Below are positions 42,217 through 54,242 of a stretch of 64,000 nucleotides of DNA, in pieces. The notes beneath the pieces are model-generated. The model saw nothing but the letters and a program-made list of their open reading frames with translations, made no database searches and was not told where the DNA came from. The stretch lies in contig NZ_AQQX01000002.1 of NCBI RefSeq assembly GCF_000768315.1, positions 682,001 through 746,000 on the forward strand, in the 5' to 3' direction. Source of the stretch: Pseudooceanicola atlanticus (GTDB taxonomy: Bacteria > Pseudomonadota > Alphaproteobacteria > Rhodobacterales > Rhodobacteraceae). Each line of letters starts with the position of its first letter. Within the stretch, counting starts at the first letter, position 1. The position numbers were made by a program, and so were the translations under genes.

Positions 42217-44091
42217 ATGCTGTACAAGATTGCGACGACGATCAGTCATCGGAAGAAGCAGGCGATCCTGCTTTTCCTGGATCTGTCATTGGTCGTCGTG
42301 GCCTTCTTCGGCAGCGAAGCGCTCCTCAGCAGTGCAGCCTCCACGCCTTTCGCCCCTTTCGCGCGCCTTGAATTCCTGATCGCCGGCTTCTGTGCCGCTG
42401 CGGCCTCGATCCTGCATCTGGGCCTGCACCGGATGAAGCTGAACGCCTACGAGGCGCAGGGCATGACCGATACGGTGCTGGTCGCCGGTGCGGTCGGCGC
42501 AGCCTGCGGGCTGACCAACTTCGTCGCCGAAACGCCCATGCGCTTCGCCGAGATCCTGGTCGTTAGCGCCTCCTACCTGATCCTCATGATGGCGTCGCGC
42601 CTGATGCTTCTGCGGCTGGTCCGCTGGATCTGGAGCACCGGATCGGCCGAAACCCGGGTGCTGATCTACGGCGCCGGGCAGACCGGCCGTCAGCTGGCCG
42701 CCGCGCTCGCCACGGATACCGCGGTCTTCCCGGTCGCCTTTGTCGATGACAACCCGCGCCTGCAAAGCCTGACCATCGCCGGACTGCGGGTGCATTCGCC
42801 CGTGCAGATCGCCGAACTGGTCGAACGCAATGGCGTCGACCGGATCGTGCTGGCCATGCCGTCCGTCGGGCGTCACGCCCAGATGCGCATCCAGCGAAAG
42901 CTTCAGGATATCGGCTGCGAGGTGCAATCGCTGCCCTCCTTCGCCGACCTTGTGGCCGAAGGCGGCGAATCCAGCCGCAAGCCTGCCATCGACCTGGCCG
43001 GCCTCATGGGCCGCAACCGCCTGGAAGAAGAACTTCCGGGCGTGTCAGAGGCCTATGTCGATCGCTCGATCCTCGTCACTGGCGCCGGTGGCTCCATCGG
43101 GTCGGAGCTTTGCCGCCAGCTGACGCTCTGCGATCCGGCCAAGATCGTGCTGATCGACCACAGCGAACTGGCGCTCTACAACATCCTCAAGGAACTCAAG
43201 GATATCGCGCCGAACCTGCCGGTCGTGCCGATCCTCGGCTCCGTCTGCCAGGCGGAACTGGTGCGCGACGTGCTTTCGCAGCACGACATCGACATCGTCC
43301 TGCACGCCGCCGCCTACAAGCATGTGCCGCTGGTGCAGATGAACGCCATCGAAGGCGTGCGCAACAACGTCCTCGGTACCAAGACCGTGGCCGAGGAATC
43401 GGGCCGCGCCGGGGTCGAACGCTTCATCCTCGTGTCGTCGGACAAGGCCGTGCGCCCGACCTCGATCATGGGCGCGACCAAGCGGATGGCCGAACAGGTG
43501 GTCCAGGACCTTGCGACGCGGTCCAAACACACCCGGTTCTCGATGGTGCGCTTCGGCAATGTCATGGGCTCCTCCGGTTCGGTGATCCCGTTGTTCGAGG
43601 AACAGATCTCCCGCGGTGGTCCCGTCACCGTCACCGATCGCCGCGTCACCCGCTTCTTCATGACCGTGTCCGAAGCCGTGCGCCTCGTCCTGCTGGCCGG
43701 ATCCTTTGCCCGTGGCGGCGACGTCTTCGTACTGGATATGGGCGAACCCGTCCCGATCCTGAACGTCGCCCGGCAGATGATCGAAGGCGCAGGCTATTCG
43801 GTGCGCGATGAAAACAACCCCGATGGCGAAATCGAGATCCAGCTGACCGGCCTGCGCCCCGGCGAGAAGCTGCACGAAGAGCTGTTGATCGGCTCCGACA
43901 TGCTGACCACCCCGCACACCAAGATCCTGCGGGCCGACGAATCTCACCTGTCCGAGATCGAGATGGCCAAGGCGCTGAACGAATTGCGCGCCACGATCAC
44001 CGACCGCGACCCCAAAAAGTGCAACGAGATCCTGCGCCGCTGGGTCGAGGTCGACCCCAAGCTGGCCGAGGTCGTGACCACCGACGCCTAA
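42217..44091 (+). CDS. nucleotide-sugar 4,6-dehydratase, WbpM/CapD family
   Basis: A protein of 624 residues. Four membrane helices occupy about 16-135. A first Rossmann domain follows (GAGQTG near 152), then a second (GAGGSIGS near 289) with the catalytic region SSDKAVRPTSIMGATKRM, where Met replaces the usual Tyr before Lys near 422. That is the WbpM/FlaA1-type active site. It should dehydrate UDP-GlcNAc-type substrates at C4/C6 for surface-sugar synthesis. ATG 42217 follows CGGAG. It overlaps the convergent thioesterase gene by 4 bp. Confidence 0.92.
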   Translation: MLYKIATTISHRKKQAILLFLDLSLVVVAFFGSEALLSSAASTPFAPFARLEFLIAGFCAAAASILHLGLHRMKLNAYEAQGMTDTVLVAGAVGAACGLTNFVAETPMRFAEILVVSASYLILMMASRLMLLRLVRWIWSTGSAETRVLIYGAGQTGRQLAAALATDTAVFPVAFVDDNPRLQSLTIAGLRVHSPVQIAELVERNGVDRIVLAMPSVGRHAQMRIQRKLQDIGCEVQSLPSFADLVAEGGESSRKPAIDLAGLMGRNRLEEELPGVSEAYVDRSILVTGAGGSIGSELCRQLTLCDPAKIVLIDHSELALYNILKELKDIAPNLPVVPILGSVCQAELVRDVLSQHDIDIVLHAAAYKHVPLVQMNAIEGVRNNVLGTKTVAEESGRAGVERFILVSSDKAVRPTSIMGATKRMAEQVVQDLATRSKHTRFSMVRFGNVMGSSGSVIPLFEEQISRGGPVTVTDRRVTRFFMTVSEAVRLVLLAGSFARGGDVFVLDMGEPVPILNVARQMIEGAGYSVRDENNPDGEIEIQLTGLRPGEKLHEELLIGSDMLTTPHTKILRADESHLSEIEMAKALNELRATITDRDPKKCNEILRRWVEVDPKLAEVVTTDA

Positions 44092-44489
44092 CCGTCCTCG
44101 CGGCCCCGCGACGCGATATGGCTTGTCGTGACATCAATCAGAACCGTTCCGTCCGCCGATGAAACCTCGGTCCGGATCACCTTGAGCGTCCGGCCCCTCC
44201 GCACGTACCGCGCCCGTGCGGTCAACGTCCCCTCCCGGACATTGGACAACAGCTGCGCCGTCAGGTTGATCGCCAGCGGAAACCCGGCCATCCCGCCGGA
44301 TGTCTGCGCACCTTGCAGGGCCAGGTTGGTGGCCGTGACATCCGCGAACCAGATCAGCGCCCCGGCATGAACGGTGCCATAGGGGTTCATGATCCCGGCC
44401 TGCACCGGCATCGTCCCCTGCGCTTCCTCCGGCGAGATCAGTTCGCAGTGGAACCGTATCTGCCCGGCGTAATCCTTGGTGTGTGACAT
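44088..44489 (-). CDS. PaaI-like hotdog thioesterase
   Basis: A protein of 133 residues with the hotdog thioesterase pattern NPYGTVHAGALIWFADVTATNLA and GFPLAINLTAQLLSNVREGTLTARARYVRRGRTL. Family members hydrolyse acyl-CoA (often hydroxyphenylacetyl-CoA). The substrate here is unknown. It follows the VOC gene on the same strand with a 46-bp gap and so may be the last member of the glcB operon. Confidence 0.82.
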   Translation of the reverse strand: MSHTKDYAGQIRFHCELISPEEAQGTMPVQAGIMNPYGTVHAGALIWFADVTATNLALQGAQTSGGMAGFPLAINLTAQLLSNVREGTLTARARYVRRGRTLKVIRTEVSSADGTVLIDVTTSHIASRGREDG

Positions 44490-44535
44490 GGTGCTCCTCC
44501 TCGATCAGAGGATGCAGCCAATTAGCGTCACTTGT

Positions 44536-45153
44536 CTATGTCAGTCTGACAACCTGGCCGTCGATCATCAGATCGGCTGCCATGAATTGCGGGCCGGGAA
44601 AGAACCGGATGCGCGGGTCGATCAGCCGTGCGGCCAGTTGCGCCCCGATCCAGGCCGCGTCGGGATGCTGTACCGTCAGCGACAGCAGCTCCGCCTCGCC
44701 GCCCTGCATCTGCGTCGGTGGCAGAGGGTCGGCCTTCCATTCCAGGATCGACGGCATCGCGCCATCCAGCGGCAGGTATCCGTCTTTGGGCACTGTCAGA
44801 AGCCAGCTCAGATCGCCGCGGGTCACCGGGATCGCAGGACCCAGCAGGCCGGGCATATCCGGCAGCATCGTCGTCATGTCGCTGCACCGCAGGACCCAAT
44901 GCGCCAGGTGCGGTTTCTGGACCGGCTGGTCTAGCCCGAACCAGCGCGGCCGATCCGGCGCCGGCGCATCCGGATTGACCGCGATCACCTCGAGGAAACT
45001 GTCCGCACCCAGCCGCAACAGCCGGTTATGGGTGCCCATCAGCGGATGCTCTCCGCCCGGTCCCATTTCCAGCCCCGTCAATTCGCGCACATGGTCCACA
45101 CCGGCCTCAAGGCTCGGTGCGGCCACGACAATATGATCAAGCGTAAGCGTCAT
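44536..45153 (-). CDS. VOC/glyoxalase-like domain protein
   Basis: A protein of 205 residues that opens with [29 protein letters not shown] and GTHNRLLRLGADSFLEVIAVN, the pattern of the vicinal-oxygen-chelate/glyoxalase-3 group. A His near 7 and a Glu in LEVIAV are plausible metal ligands. No specific reaction can be assigned. The start overlaps the stop of the GlcG-like gene by 4 bp, so it is part of the glcB operon. Confidence 0.8.
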   Translation of the reverse strand: MTLTLDHIVVAAPSLEAGVDHVRELTGLEMGPGGEHPLMGTHNRLLRLGADSFLEVIAVNPDAPAPDRPRWFGLDQPVQKPHLAHWVLRCSDMTTMLPDMPGLLGPAIPVTRGDLSWLLTVPKDGYLPLDGAMPSILEWKADPLPPTQMQGGEAELLSLTVQHPDAAWIGAQLAARLIDPRIRFFPGPQFMAADLMIDGQVVRLT

Positions 45154-45575
45154 CCCAGCTTGGCAAGTACCGCATCCACCCCCGCCTGGGCAACCTCCGT
45201 GTCCTGCGCCGGAGAGCCGGAGCTGACACCTATCCCCCCGATACAGGCCCCGTCCAGGATCACCGGCAGGCCACCGCCCACCACCATCAGCCGCCCGCCG
45301 ATGGCCGAGGCGATGCCATAGGCCGGCGCGCCGGGCTGGCTGGCCTCGCCATATTCATGCGTCGCCTTCTTCGCGCCGGAGGCGGTATAGCTCTTGTCGA
45401 TCGCGATGGTCGTGGACGTCACCTTGCCCCCGTCCATCCGCTCGAAGGCGACAAGGTTCCCGGCATCGTCGGTGATCGCGATGCACATCGGCACGCCGAT
45501 CTCGACCGCCTTGGCCTTCGCGGCCTCCAGCATCACGCGGGCATCGTCCAGATCCAGCCTGTTCACCGAAATCAT
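45150..45575 (-). CDS. GlcG/HbpS family protein (DUF336)
   Basis: A protein of 141 residues: [39 protein letters not shown], then [11 protein letters not shown] and [25 protein letters not shown] near the C terminus, the HbpS/GlcG pattern. In E. coli glcG sits between glcF and glcB in the glycolate operon; its function is undefined, and related HbpS binds haem. Here it is coupled to glcB (ATGA) and to the VOC gene. The function is inferred only from context. Confidence 0.88.
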   Translation of the reverse strand: MISVNRLDLDDARVMLEAAKAKAVEIGVPMCIAITDDAGNLVAFERMDGGKVTSTTIAIDKSYTASGAKKATHEYGEASQPGAPAYGIASAIGGRLMVVGGGLPVILDGACIGGIGVSSGSPAQDTEVAQAGVDAVLAKLG

Positions 45576-47725
45576 GCGTAAACCTCCTTCGCCTTGCGCC
45601 GGGCGGCATGCAGCACCGGCTCGGTATAGCCCGAGGGCTGCGCCACCCCGGTAAAGATCAGATCCCGTGCCGCCTGGAAAGCCGGCCCATCGGGATTGTC
45701 GACCAGCGGCCGATAGGCCGGATCACCCGCGTTCTGGGCGTCCACCTTCGCCGCCATGCGCATCAGCGCAGCTTCAACCTCGTCGCGGGTGATCAACCCG
45801 TGTTCCAGCCAGTTCGCCAGGTATTGCGAGGAAATCCGCAGCGTCGCGCGATCCTCCATCAGGCCCACATCGTTGATGTCCGGAACCTTCGAACACCCGA
45901 CGCCCTGATCGACCCAGCGGACCACGTAGCCCAGGATCCCCTGGCAATTGTTGTCCAGGTCGCGGCGTACCTCGTCCTCGGTCAGGTTGCGCCCGGACAG
46001 GACGGGCGGGGTCAGCAGATCGCCCAGATCGGCGCGCTCCCGGCTCATCAAAGCATCCTGGCGCGCGGCCACGTCGATCTGGTGATAATGGGTGGCGTGC
46101 AGCGTTGCGGCGGTCGGCGACGGCACCCAGGCGGTGTTGGCCCCGGCAGTCGGGTGGTTCGTCTTCGCCTCCAGCATCTCGGCCATGCGGTCGGGCTTGG
46201 CCCACATCCCCTTGCCGATCTGCCCCTTGCCCCGCAGGCCAAGCGCCAGCCCCGCATCGACATTGCCGTCCTCATAGGCCTTCAGCCAGACAGAGCCCGC
46301 CATTTCCCCCTTGGGAATGAACGGCCCCATCTGCATCGAGGTATGGATCTCGTCGCCGGTACGATCCAGGAAGCCGGTGTTGATGAAAACCAGCCGGTCC
46401 TTCACCGCCCGCATGCATTCGCGCAGGTTGGCCGAGGTGCGGCGCTCTTCGTCCATCACGCCCAGTTTCACGGTGTTCAGCGGCAGGCCCAGGATCTCCT
46501 CCACCCGCGCATACATCGTATCGGCAAAAGCGACCTCTTCGGGGCCGTGCATCTTGGGCTTCACCACGTAGACCGACCCGGCGCGCGAATTGCGCGGGCC
46601 TTCGGTCTTTTGCAGGTCATGCATGGCGCAGGCGACGGTCACCAGCGCATCCAGCATCCCCTCGGGCGTTTCCTCGCCCTCGAACATCACCGCGTCAGTG
46701 GTCATCAGGTGGCCCACGTTCCGCACCAACAGCAGGGCACGACCCGGCAGGGTCAGGCTCGACCCGTCCGGCGCGGTCAGCACCTTGTCGCTATTCAGCG
46801 CGCGGGTCATCTGCTGGCCGCCCTTCTCGAAGGTCTCGGTCAGCCCGCCGGTCATCAGGCCCAGCCAATTGGCATAGACCTCGGTCTTGTCGGCGGCATC
46901 CACGGCGGCGACGCTGTCCTCGCAATCCTGGATCGCGGTCAGGGCCGATTCCAGCACGACGTCCTTCAGCCCGGCGGCCGAGTCCCTGCCCACGGGATGC
47001 GACGGGTCGATCAACAGCTCGATATGCAGCCCGTTGTGGCGCAGCATGTAGGACGCGGTATCACCGTCCTCCGTGTAGCCCACGAAAACGGAGGGGTCGA
47101 CAAAGCCATGAGCCTTGTCCCCGACCTTCGCGACCAGCGCAGCACCGTCCCGCTGATAGGCGGTGACATCTGCATGGGACGCGCCATCCAGCGGCACGGC
47201 ACCGTCCAGGAACTCCGCGGCCCAGGCCACGGCCTGCGCCCCGCGCTTGGGGTCATACCCCTTGCCCTCGGGCGCACCGGGCAGCGCATCGGTGCCATAG
47301 AGCGCGTCATACAAGGATCCCCACCGGGCATTCGCCGCGTTCAGCGCGAACCGCGCATTCATCACCGGCACGACCAGCTGCGGCCCGGCAATCGTCGCGA
47401 TCTCGGGGTCGACATTCTCGGTCCCGATCTCGAAATCCGGGCCCTCGGGCACCAGGTACCCGATCTCTTCCAGGAAGGCGCGATAGGCGGCGGCATCCCA
47501 ATCCTGACCCTTGCGCTCGGCCAGCCAGGTGTCGATCTGCGCCTGCAGGCTGTCGCGCTTGTCCAGCAGCCGCAGATTTTCCGGCACCAGGTCCTTCAGC
47601 ATCACGGCATAGCCTTCCCAGAAGGCCTTGGCCTCCACCCCGGTGCCGGGCAGGATCCGCGTCTCGACCAGCTCTGCCAGTTCCGCGGCGACCTGCAGGC
47701 CGGCCCGTTCCACATATTCCGTCAT
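45572..47725 (-). CDS. glcB: malate synthase G
   Basis: A protein of 717 residues, the length of the G isoform (the A isoform is near 530). It condenses glyoxylate with acetyl-CoA to malate. Recognisable blocks are [86 protein letters not shown] and the C-terminal [24 protein letters not shown]. It heads the operon glcB-glcG-like-VOC. The divergent iclR gene and its palindrome imply repression that is relieved by glyoxylate or glycolate, which is inferred. Confidence 0.97.
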   Translation of the reverse strand: MTEYVERAGLQVAAELAELVETRILPGTGVEAKAFWEGYAVMLKDLVPENLRLLDKRDSLQAQIDTWLAERKGQDWDAAAYRAFLEEIGYLVPEGPDFEIGTENVDPEIATIAGPQLVVPVMNARFALNAANARWGSLYDALYGTDALPGAPEGKGYDPKRGAQAVAWAAEFLDGAVPLDGASHADVTAYQRDGAALVAKVGDKAHGFVDPSVFVGYTEDGDTASYMLRHNGLHIELLIDPSHPVGRDSAAGLKDVVLESALTAIQDCEDSVAAVDAADKTEVYANWLGLMTGGLTETFEKGGQQMTRALNSDKVLTAPDGSSLTLPGRALLLVRNVGHLMTTDAVMFEGEETPEGMLDALVTVACAMHDLQKTEGPRNSRAGSVYVVKPKMHGPEEVAFADTMYARVEEILGLPLNTVKLGVMDEERRTSANLRECMRAVKDRLVFINTGFLDRTGDEIHTSMQMGPFIPKGEMAGSVWLKAYEDGNVDAGLALGLRGKGQIGKGMWAKPDRMAEMLEAKTNHPTAGANTAWVPSPTAATLHATHYHQIDVAARQDALMSRERADLGDLLTPPVLSGRNLTEDEVRRDLDNNCQGILGYVVRWVDQGVGCSKVPDINDVGLMEDRATLRISSQYLANWLEHGLITRDEVEAALMRMAAKVDAQNAGDPAYRPLVDNPDGPAFQAARDLIFTGVAQPSGYTEPVLHAARRKAKEVYA

Positions 47726-47792
47726 GTCACGACTCCTCTTGTTGCGCGGACCCTAGCGCGTTGCGTCGGCAAAAGCGTGACCCCCGTCGCAC

Positions 47793-47811
47793 TTTTCCAT
47801 ATCGTGGAAAA
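47793..47811. promoter_or_regulatory. IclR operator palindrome between glcB and iclR
   Basis: TTTTCCATATCGTGGAAAA is a perfect 7-bp dyad with a 5-bp spacer, 19 bp before the iclR start and 67 bp before glcB. It fits the IclR-family TTCCR-N5-YGGAA pattern, so autoregulation and control of glcB are likely. Confidence 0.65.
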
Positions 47812-47830
47812 CATATCCCGAGAGGTCCCC

Positions 47831-48586
47831 ATGACAACTGCCGTTCAATCCGTCGACCGCGCCCTGACATTGCTGGAGCTGATCGCAGCCGACCCCGAAG
47901 GCCGCCGCCTGTCCGACCTCGCCCGCGCGGCCGACCTGGCCCCGTCAACGACCCACCGGCTTCTGACAGCGCTGGAAACCCGCGGTTTCGTGCAGACCGA
48001 CGCGGCCACGGGCCTGTGGCATATCGGGCGGCGCGCCCATACGGTCGGCGCGGCCTGGGGCACGGCCAAGACCATGCTGGCCCCCGCCATGCCGCATCTG
48101 CGCCGCCTGCGCGATGCCACCCGCGAGACCGCCAATCTCGGCGTCATCGAAAAGGGCCATGTCATCACGATCGCCCAGGCCGAAAGCCGCGAGATCATGC
48201 GCGCGATCTCTCCGCCCGGGGGGCACGCGCCGATCCTGTGTTCCGGCATGGGCAAGGCGATCATCGCCACTTGGGACGACGACCAGATCGACGCGCTGAT
48301 CGACCGCTACGGCCTGACCCCGGCCACCGCCCGTTCCCTGACGACGCGCGACGCGGTGCACCGCAACATCGCGATGATCCGCGACCAAGGCTTTGCCATG
48401 GATGACGAGGAATTCGTGATCGGCCTGCGCTGCGTCGCCGCCGTCGTCCGCTCTCCGTCCGGGGAAGCCGCGGCCGCCATCTCCGTTTCCGGGCTGGCTG
48501 TCCGAATGACCCCGGACAAGGTCGCCCGCTGCGCAGAGCTTGTCCGCAGCCTCGCCAGCGATCTCTCCGGCCGGGCAGAGCTCTAG
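47831..48586 (+). CDS. IclR family transcriptional regulator
   Basis: A protein of 251 residues. The winged helix-turn-helix is at about 5-65 (SVDRALTLLELIAADPEGRRLSDLARAADLAPSTTHRLLTALETRGFVQTD read in pieces). The effector domain follows, with PHLRRLRDATRETANLGVIEKG, GGHAPILCSGMGKAI and the C-terminal blocks DDEEFVIGLRCVAAVV and AAISVSGLAVRM. Start 47831 with GAGAGG upstream. Divergent from glcB, so it probably controls the glyoxylate genes in place of the E. coli GntR-type GlcC. The long open frame extending left of the start is antisense to glcB and not real. Confidence 0.92.
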   Translation: MTTAVQSVDRALTLLELIAADPEGRRLSDLARAADLAPSTTHRLLTALETRGFVQTDAATGLWHIGRRAHTVGAAWGTAKTMLAPAMPHLRRLRDATRETANLGVIEKGHVITIAQAESREIMRAISPPGGHAPILCSGMGKAIIATWDDDQIDALIDRYGLTPATARSLTTRDAVHRNIAMIRDQGFAMDDEEFVIGLRCVAAVVRSPSGEAAAAISVSGLAVRMTPDKVARCAELVRSLASDLSGRAEL

Positions 48587-50142
48587 CGGATCCAGACCTC
48601 GACCCGCCGGTTCACCTGCCGGCCCCAGGCGCTGTCATCGCAGGCCATCGGCATCGCCTCGCCAAAGGCGGCGACATCCACGTCGATCTGGTCGAAATCG
48701 GCGGTCCGCGCGGCGTTCACCACGGCGCGGCGCACGGCCTCGGCCCGGTCCCGCGCCAGGTTCAGGTTCACGCCCGCGCTGCCCCGCCCATCGGAAAAGC
48801 CCACAAAGACGATGCGCCGCCCGTCATACATGCTGCCCTCCAGCGCGGTGGCCAGCTGTTCGACATTGGACCGCGACTGCGCGTCCAGCAGGGTCGACCC
48901 GGCCTCGAACCGGAAGGAGGTCGTCAGCCGTTTCAATGGCGTCAGGTAGCGCACCATCGCCTGCAATTCCTGCAGGTCGATCTCGGTCCCTGCCTGGGCG
49001 ATGGCATTGGCAAATCGCGCACCCTGATCGTTGATCGCCACTTCCTCCGGCGCCTGGTCGACGAACCCTGCCCGCCGGATCACCAGCTGGGCGGCAGGCT
49101 GGCGGGTATAGGCCAGGAATTCGCGGGCCAGCTTGGGCAGACGCCGCGCGGGCATGTAAAGAAACACCGGCGCGGTCAGCGGGTAATCCTCGGTCTTGGC
49201 GTCGATCCGGGTGGCATGGATGGTGAACCCGCATTCCCCGCTCAGGCCCAATTGCATGGCATCGCCGGTTTCCGACGCGGTGGTCAGCCCGATGGCAAAC
49301 GGATCGCGCAGCACGTCGCGCACCAGCGCCCGGTCGCTTTCGTGGCGCACGGCCGTCTCGGCCAGCGACGCGCCGACGGGCGACAGCAACCGATCCTCCA
49401 CCGCCTGCCCCAGCCCCGACGCCGCATCCCGCAGATGCGGCACGATGGGCGCGTCGGGCCCGCCGAGCGCCTGCCAATTGTCGATCTCTCCGGAAAAGAC
49501 GCGCGACAGCTGCGGCATCGTGATCTCGGTCACCGGGTTGCCCGGCGCAACGATCGGCACCAGCGCATCCAGCGCCAGCACACGCGACCGCCCGGCAGCC
49601 CGCAGATTGCCCATCCCTGCCTCGATGGCGCGGCGCAGCTCTCCGGGGCGGATCTCACGCAGGGCCATGACAAGATCGGCCTCGTTGGCCAGCAGGTCGG
49701 CAAAACCCTCGTTCGTGTTGCTGGACCGGATGGTGAACCGGCCCGCGACCCGGTCCTCGGACCGTTCGGTCAGCACGTAGGTCACGATGCCCGGCTCCAC
49801 CTCCTCGCGGGTGACGCCATAGCCATAGCGGAAGCCGAACCCCTCGACCAAGGCGGGCAACAGCACCTCGCCCGTGGTGGCCGCCCCGGAAATCGTCATC
49901 TCGGCCACGAAGGCGGACAGGTTCGGACAGGCCGGGCCTTCGCAGATCACGCCGGACCCGTCGACCGTCAGCTCTCCGTATTCCGATTCGACGCGATAGA
50001 ATTCACCGTCGAAACTCAACAGGTTACCGGTGATCGTGACGGACCCGTCGCGCGACGACAACGTCACGTCCTGTGCAATCGCCCCGATCGCTGCTCCAAA
50101 CAGAAGAAGTGCGGCGCAGAACGCCGCACGAAGAACCGACAT
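48583..50142 (-). CDS. periplasmic PstS-like substrate-binding protein fused to an OmpA domain
   Basis: A protein of 519 residues. Signal peptide to about AIAQ (24). An N-terminal beta-rich stretch (VTLSSRDGSVTITGNLLSFDGEFYRVESEYGELTV) is followed by a PstS-like binding domain of about 85-360 (IAPGNPVTEITMPQLSRVFSGEIDNWQALGG). A C-terminal OmpA domain of about 395-519 follows, with FVGFSDGRGSAGVNLNLARDRAEAVRRAV and AWGRQVNRRVEVWIR. The fusion suggests a peptidoglycan-anchored anion-binding protein. No pst transporter genes are nearby. It lies downstream of the secA-adjacent protein gene with an 18-bp gap and overlaps iclR by 4 bp at its end. Confidence 0.82.
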   Translation of the reverse strand: MSVLRAAFCAALLLFGAAIGAIAQDVTLSSRDGSVTITGNLLSFDGEFYRVESEYGELTVDGSGVICEGPACPNLSAFVAEMTISGAATTGEVLLPALVEGFGFRYGYGVTREEVEPGIVTYVLTERSEDRVAGRFTIRSSNTNEGFADLLANEADLVMALREIRPGELRRAIEAGMGNLRAAGRSRVLALDALVPIVAPGNPVTEITMPQLSRVFSGEIDNWQALGGPDAPIVPHLRDAASGLGQAVEDRLLSPVGASLAETAVRHESDRALVRDVLRDPFAIGLTTASETGDAMQLGLSGECGFTIHATRIDAKTEDYPLTAPVFLYMPARRLPKLAREFLAYTRQPAAQLVIRRAGFVDQAPEEVAINDQGARFANAIAQAGTEIDLQELQAMVRYLTPLKRLTTSFRFEAGSTLLDAQSRSNVEQLATALEGSMYDGRRIVFVGFSDGRGSAGVNLNLARDRAEAVRRAVVNAARTADFDQIDVDVAAFGEAMPMACDDSAWGRQVNRRVEVWIR

Positions 50143-50160
50143 GACGGGTCCTTGATTTGC

Positions 50161-51219
50161 CTATGACCTGGAAGCGATCTTCAGGTCATCGACAAGGTTT
50201 TTCAACAGCAGAAAATCACCAACCGCATCGCAATCCGGCACGGTCACGCTCAGCAGGCTCGGTTCGCTCACGACAGCATCGGAAACCTGCAGAACCTCGG
50301 CGGTGACTTCACGCCCGCAATTCAGCTCGGTGACCTCGACCTCGACGCTCATCTGGACGTCACCGCTGGCTTTGGCGGTGCCGGTCGGGAAGGTGTAGAC
50401 ATCGGCCATGTTGGCCCCGTCGATGCTGGTATCGCCCAGCCGGGTCACGAACCCGCCCTCGCCGACAGCGGCGATCTTGGCGTCCCGCGGGGCACCGGCC
50501 CAGACATGGCCCGCATCCTTGTAATCCGCGCCGAATTCCAGCGCATGGATCGACACGCCCGCATCGCCGCGCCATTGCACGATCGACCGGTCGTAAAAGC
50601 TCAGCGATCCGACCTCGACTTCAACGGCGGCGCCATTGCCGTCATCCATCATCGCTAGGAACGCGGCCTGTTCGGCCAGGGCAGGCACCAGGACCTGGAC
50701 ATAGCCCTCGTCATCCGTGGCCGAGGTGAACTTCATCCCCTCATGATGGAAAACGACCCGCGCATTCGGCTGGCACGGCGCGCTCAGCTTTAGCGCCACC
50801 ATGGCGGCGGCCCGGGTTTCGCCGGCCAGGTCGACAAAGCAGCCCTGCTCTGCGCGCGGTTCGCTCAGCGGTTCCGTTGCGTCCGACGCCGCGGTGTCGT
50901 TCCCGGCCTCCAGCATGTCCTCGTCACCGGTGGCGACAAGGATCGGGGTCAGCGGGAACTGGGCGGCCTTGGTCATCGTGTCGGGCAGACGCGTCACATC
51001 GGACGAGGTCAGCGTGATCGCGGCCAGCTGCACCGGGGTCTCCTGGATCGAACCGGGGGTCTGCGCGTCCTTCGGCAGGTTGCTCAGGGTTTCGGTTTCG
51101 ACAGGGGTCGCCGGGGCGAAGGAAGAGGTATCCTGCTGTCCCGTCTGCATGAACACACCAATAGCGGCCGCCATAACCAGCGTACCGCCTGCAATCGCAA
51201 TCGTGCTCACTTTGATCAT
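50161..51219 (-). CDS. membrane-anchored protein beside secA, function unknown
   Basis: A protein of 352 residues with an uncleaved-looking N-terminal helix (VSTIAIAGGTLVMAAAIGVFM, about 4-24), a Ser/Thr/Pro-rich linker to about 130, and a beta-rich periplasmic part with single cysteines (EQGCFVDLAGETRAAAMVALKLSAPCQPNARVVF; ELNCGREVT; PDCDAVGDF). Relatives next to secA in Rhodobacteraceae are often called 'translocase'; I see no translocase motif. ATG 51219 is chosen; the longer frame to 51321 crosses a hairpin. The link to Sec export is positional only. Confidence 0.7.
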   Translation of the reverse strand: MIKVSTIAIAGGTLVMAAAIGVFMQTGQQDTSSFAPATPVETETLSNLPKDAQTPGSIQETPVQLAAITLTSSDVTRLPDTMTKAAQFPLTPILVATGDEDMLEAGNDTAASDATEPLSEPRAEQGCFVDLAGETRAAAMVALKLSAPCQPNARVVFHHEGMKFTSATDDEGYVQVLVPALAEQAAFLAMMDDGNGAAVEVEVGSLSFYDRSIVQWRGDAGVSIHALEFGADYKDAGHVWAGAPRDAKIAAVGEGGFVTRLGDTSIDGANMADVYTFPTGTAKASGDVQMSVEVEVTELNCGREVTAEVLQVSDAVVSEPSLLSVTVPDCDAVGDFLLLKNLVDDLKIASRS

Positions 51220-51281
51220 TTCGATGATCTCCGGATCTGTTCGGAATGAGCAGTGCAGAACGATTGGGGCAAACATATGGC

Positions 51282-51313
51282 AAAGCCGGGGCGGATTCCC
51301 GTCACCCGGCTTT
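51282..51313. terminator. hairpin between secA and the downstream gene
   Basis: AAAGCCGGG (51282-51290) pairs perfectly with CCCGGCTTT (51305-51313) over a 14-nt loop. The T-run is longer on the plus strand (TTTTT) than on the minus strand (TTTGCC). It lies 29 bp beyond the secA stop and may partly terminate secA transcripts. Confidence 0.4.
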
Positions 51314-51341
51314 TTGGCCACACTTTTGCACGCTTAAGATG

Positions 51342-54068
<2,727 letters not shown>

Positions 54069-54177
54069 GATGCATTCCGTTCGATTGTTGACGTCGATGT
54101 GTTGGCGCGTTGCTTGTACCCAAGGGCCAGCCCCCATAGAAGGGGCGGCAGCCGGGGACCCCGCCAAGCCTTGAGCC

Positions 54178-54206
54178 GATGTAAGGGGCCACCCCTACCC
54201 TGTCAA
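54178..54206 (-). promoter_or_regulatory. candidate sigma-70-type promoter of secA
   Basis: Minus strand TTGACA (54206-54201), 17-bp spacer, TACATC (54183-54178). The -35 is perfect and the -10 weak (three of six). It would give a leader of about 100 nt before the secA ATG. Confidence 0.4.
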
Positions 54207-54242
54207 CGCCGCGCCCTGACGCGGCCAATCAAAGGTTTCAAC

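Noticed and set aside
45608-47830. Very long open frame (over 700 codons) on the plus strand left of iclR
   Set aside because: It is antisense to glcB and of low-information composition (Arg, His, Gly, Gln rich). The real gene starts at ATG 47831 after a ribosome site.
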